Assembly: GCA_041671765.1 (NCBI GenBank)
Contig: JBAZAX010000005.1
Span: forward strand, 1 to 64,000
Length of the DNA: 64,000 nt
Source of the DNA: JBAZAX01 sp041671765
GTDB lineage: Bacteria; Babelota; Babeliae; Babelales; RVW-14
Direction: 5' to 3'
A program made the translations under genes and the position numbers. The notes beneath the pieces were generated by a model. That model ran no database searches, was not told the origin of the DNA, and was given only the letters and a program-made list of their open reading frames with translations. This document shows positions 61,975-64,000 of this stretch, one piece after another (positions within the stretch are counted from its first letter, which is position 1; each line of letters opens with the position of its first letter).

Positions 61975-62421
61975 ATGGGTTATGTAGTAAAAAAAAGATT
62001 TCTTTTGTTATTAGGCATTATGATATGCACATCAAGATTAACTGCAATGTATGATGGAGAAGGAGTCTGTCCTTTTTGTGGACAGTTTAACTTCGAATTT
62101 GGAACAAGTTTTATTAATGTTTTAAATGGCGAAGAAATGCAATCAGGGACGTATGAAAATGCTCATCTTGGATGTTTACGAGAGCAAGGGTTATTACAAA
62201 AAACTAAAGAATCAGAAGCCATAACCGGCATGATAAAAAGTGGTGGATTTGTGGCTTTGGCATGTGGAAGCGCATATGCATTAAAGTTTATAAGTCAAAG
62301 CCAACAAACCAGTGTTTTGTTTGGTTGCGCCGCATTTTTAGGAACCGTTTGTTTTTTAGTTCAAGTACGAAAGTATGCAAAATGTAGGGCATTCCCAAGC
62401 TCAGATGATGTTTCAAAATAA
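61975..62421 (+). CDS. Small membrane protein with zinc knuckle, unknown
   Basis: 148 residues. A signal peptide or first helix (FLLLLGIMICTSRLTA) is followed by CPFC (32-35) and HLGC (64-67), which together could bind a metal. Two helices at about 88-132 (GFVALACGSAYALKFI, SVLFGCAAFLGTVCFLV) end the protein. AGAGGTTTGAA precedes the ATG. polA begins 21 bases after it. No family is recognised. Confidence 0.65.
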   Translation: MGYVVKKRFLLLLGIMICTSRLTAMYDGEGVCPFCGQFNFEFGTSFINVLNGEEMQSGTYENAHLGCLREQGLLQKTKESEAITGMIKSGGFVALACGSAYALKFISQSQQTSVLFGCAAFLGTVCFLVQVRKYAKCRAFPSSDDVSK

Positions 62422-62442
62422 ATAAAATAATAAAGGTGTATC

Positions 62443-64000
62443 GTGCATAGAATACCCAAAGATGCGTTATTTATAGTTGATGGATCCTACTTGCTTTATA
62501 GATCGTTTTATGCATTAAAACCACTTTATACTGCCGATGGCACCCAAACACAGGCAATTTATGGATTCTGCCGAACAATTAAAAAATTTGTAGATGAATT
62601 TGATCCTCAAAATATTGTTGTTGCATGGGACCATAAAGGTAAAACTTTCCGCAGTGAAATTTATGCTGATTATAAGGCAACCCGCCAAGCTCCACCCAAT
62701 GAACTTTTCGCCCAAAAAAAAGAGATCATAAAATTTCTTGAAATGATAGGTATTTGCCAGACGTCCGTCGAGGGATTTGAGGCCGACGATCTGATTTACT
62801 CAATTGTTAAAGACAATCAAGATAAAGATCTGGAAAAAACTATTGTAATTGTTTGTCCCGATAAAGATTTATTTCAATTGCTCGACACAAACGTTTTAGT
62901 TTTTGACCCATTTAAAGAACGCTTAATTGACAAAAAAACTTATGAAGAAGAACGCGGGATTAAGGTAGATCGAATTAATTTGTATTACTCTTTGCTTGGA
63001 GATACGTCAGATAATATTCCAGGCGTTGCCGGCATTGGCGAAAAATCTGCAAAAGATCTTGTAAATCAGTTTGAATCGCTTGACGATCTTTACAAAAATC
63101 TTGATAAAATCGAAAAAGAACGCATAAGAAAAAGCCTAGAAGAACACAAAGACGATGCTTTTTTAAGCACCAAACTTTTTACATTAAAATATCACAAAGT
63201 TCCACTCAAATCCAAAGATTATGAATTTGATAAAAATAACTGGAATAACGCCGGCGAGTTTTTTCGTAAATTTGAATTTAAAAGTCTTTTAAAGACAGTC
63301 TCTATCAAAGAGGTGAAAACTCCTAGCATCGGAGAACATCAGAGTTCACTTTTTGAATCTTATGGTCAGCAAACAATTTCAAGCCCACAACATATCTCGG
63401 GCGAAGAAAAACAAAAAACAAAATCTGTGGATTATTCCGAATGGACATGCATCATTGTTCAAACTTCAGAAGTTCTTGAAAAAATGATAAAAGAGTTAAA
63501 AGAGTCAGAGATTTTTGCGCTTGATACTGAAACCACAGGAGGCGACTCTTTGCAAGATGCTTTGGTAGGTTTTTCTGTTGCTGTTAACAAAAAAGAGGCT
63601 TATTACGTTCCACTAGCCCACATAAATTTAGAGAATGAGCCACAACTTAATCGTGAAGAAACCCTGGAGAAACTTAAACCTATTTTCGAAAGCAAACATA
63701 TTAAAAAGGTTTTGCACAATGCAAAATTCGATAAATTAGTTCTTTCCCAATATGGTATCTGGCTACAAAATATCGTTTTTGACACATTGATTGCAGCATC
63801 TTTGGTCAAGAAAGAATGGCAAAAAATTAATCTGAAGTCTCTATCCGATTTTTATCTTGGTGAACCAATGCAAAAATTCAAAGATGTCATTGGAAATAAG
63901 TACAAAACTTTTGCTCATGTTCCAATTTTGGAAGGGGCTGCATATGGCGCACACGATGCATTGCAAACTTTAAAATTAATGCATTTATTTAAAAAAGAGC
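62443..64000 (+). CDS. polA: DNA polymerase I, 3' end beyond window
   Basis: Repair and Okazaki-fragment polymerase. Translated from GTG at 62443 (AAGGTG upstream), about 519 residues are visible. The 5'-3' exonuclease domain has FIVDGSYLLYRSFYAL, YKATRQAPP, GFEADDLIYSI, VCPDKDLFQLL and LGDTSDNIPGVAGIGEKSA. The 3'-5' exonuclease begins FALDTETTGGDSL, with the DxE pair intact, and continues VLHNAKFDKLVL and AYGAHDALQT. So proofreading is probably active. The polymerase domain is cut off by the window end. Confidence 0.95.
   Translation, partial: MHRIPKDALFIVDGSYLLYRSFYALKPLYTADGTQTQAIYGFCRTIKKFVDEFDPQNIVVAWDHKGKTFRSEIYADYKATRQAPPNELFAQKKEIIKFLEMIGICQTSVEGFEADDLIYSIVKDNQDKDLEKTIVIVCPDKDLFQLLDTNVLVFDPFKERLIDKKTYEEERGIKVDRINLYYSLLGDTSDNIPGVAGIGEKSAKDLVNQFESLDDLYKNLDKIEKERIRKSLEEHKDDAFLSTKLFTLKYHKVPLKSKDYEFDKNNWNNAGEFFRKFEFKSLLKTVSIKEVKTPSIGEHQSSLFESYGQQTISSPQHISGEEKQKTKSVDYSEWTCIIVQTSEVLEKMIKELKESEIFALDTETTGGDSLQDALVGFSVAVNKKEAYYVPLAHINLENEPQLNREETLEKLKPIFESKHIKKVLHNAKFDKLVLSQYGIWLQNIVFDTLIAASLVKKEWQKINLKSLSDFYLGEPMQKFKDVIGNKYKTFAHVPILEGAAYGAHDALQTLKLMHLFKKE

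Noticed and set aside
1..64000. tRNA or rRNA genes
   Set aside because: I looked for T-loop consensus (GGTTCGAATCC-type) and cloverleaf pairs and for conserved rRNA stretches and found none. A covariance search would be decisive.

Overview
The window is about 64 kb of AT-rich bacterial chromosome with short intergenic gaps and no tRNA, rRNA, transposase or CRISPR array that I can see. The gene content suggests a Gram-negative, host-dependent bacterium: BamA, surface-polysaccharide genes, a membrane pyrophosphatase, an amino-acid permease, a solitary BioY, and several exported proteins of eukaryotic type. It fits Candidatus Dependentiae (TM6) best. That assignment is inference from content; I could not run a database search.

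Layout. 1-5.0 kb (minus strand): ddl (cut by the window edge), rpe, psd and bamA, a cell-envelope and core-metabolism run. 5.2-13.3 kb: an exported coiled-coil protein, a small zinc ribbon, tsaB, rsmE, gpmI, and two exported proteins that share a C-terminal domain; the first also seems to carry tandem ubiquitin-like folds. 13.3-17.6 kb: APC permease, BioY and the membrane pyrophosphatase hppA, which ends in a strong terminator. 17.7-19.2 kb: an exported PPP-family (PP1/PP2A-like) phosphatase. 19.2-50.1 kb: a large surface-polysaccharide locus on both strands. It holds at least seven glycosyltransferases, two full-length paralogous GT-C-like membrane proteins, four class I methyltransferases, three FkbM-type proteins, a GDP-mannose branch (gmd, fcl, an rmd-like reductase), a UDP-xylose synthase-like enzyme, an ABC exporter, and an MBOAT/SGNH acylation pair. 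An MNT/HEPN toxin-antitoxin pair, a DUF4143 ATPase and an ECF-like S component sit inside it. 50.2-64 kb: a Deg-type protease, a CYTH protein, thioredoxin, a large exported unknown, a predicted lipoprotein fusing MEMO and AMMECR1, an FAD oxidoreductase, an exported cPLA2-like phospholipase, RuvX, a PIG-L-like protein, a small Zn/membrane protein and the start of polA.

The most unusual feature is a family of short palindromic repeats spread through the window. Its hallmark is GGATCCTGAA...TTCAGGATGAC, and related GC-rich elements share the flanks or an internal hairpin. Most copies are intergenic. Four lie in frame inside conserved genes (GDP-fucose synthase, UDP-xylose synthase-like enzyme, ABC exporter, MEMO-AMMECR1 fusion) and add about 10-41 residues. 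Another supplies the stop codon of the permease, and another supplies a possible start codon of a glycosyltransferase. This resembles the Rickettsia palindromic elements.

A second theme is exported proteins of eukaryotic type: the PPP phosphatase, the cPLA2-like phospholipase with its complete catalytic Arg/Ser/Asp set, and the ubiquitin-like protein. They are plausible tools for acting on a eukaryotic host.
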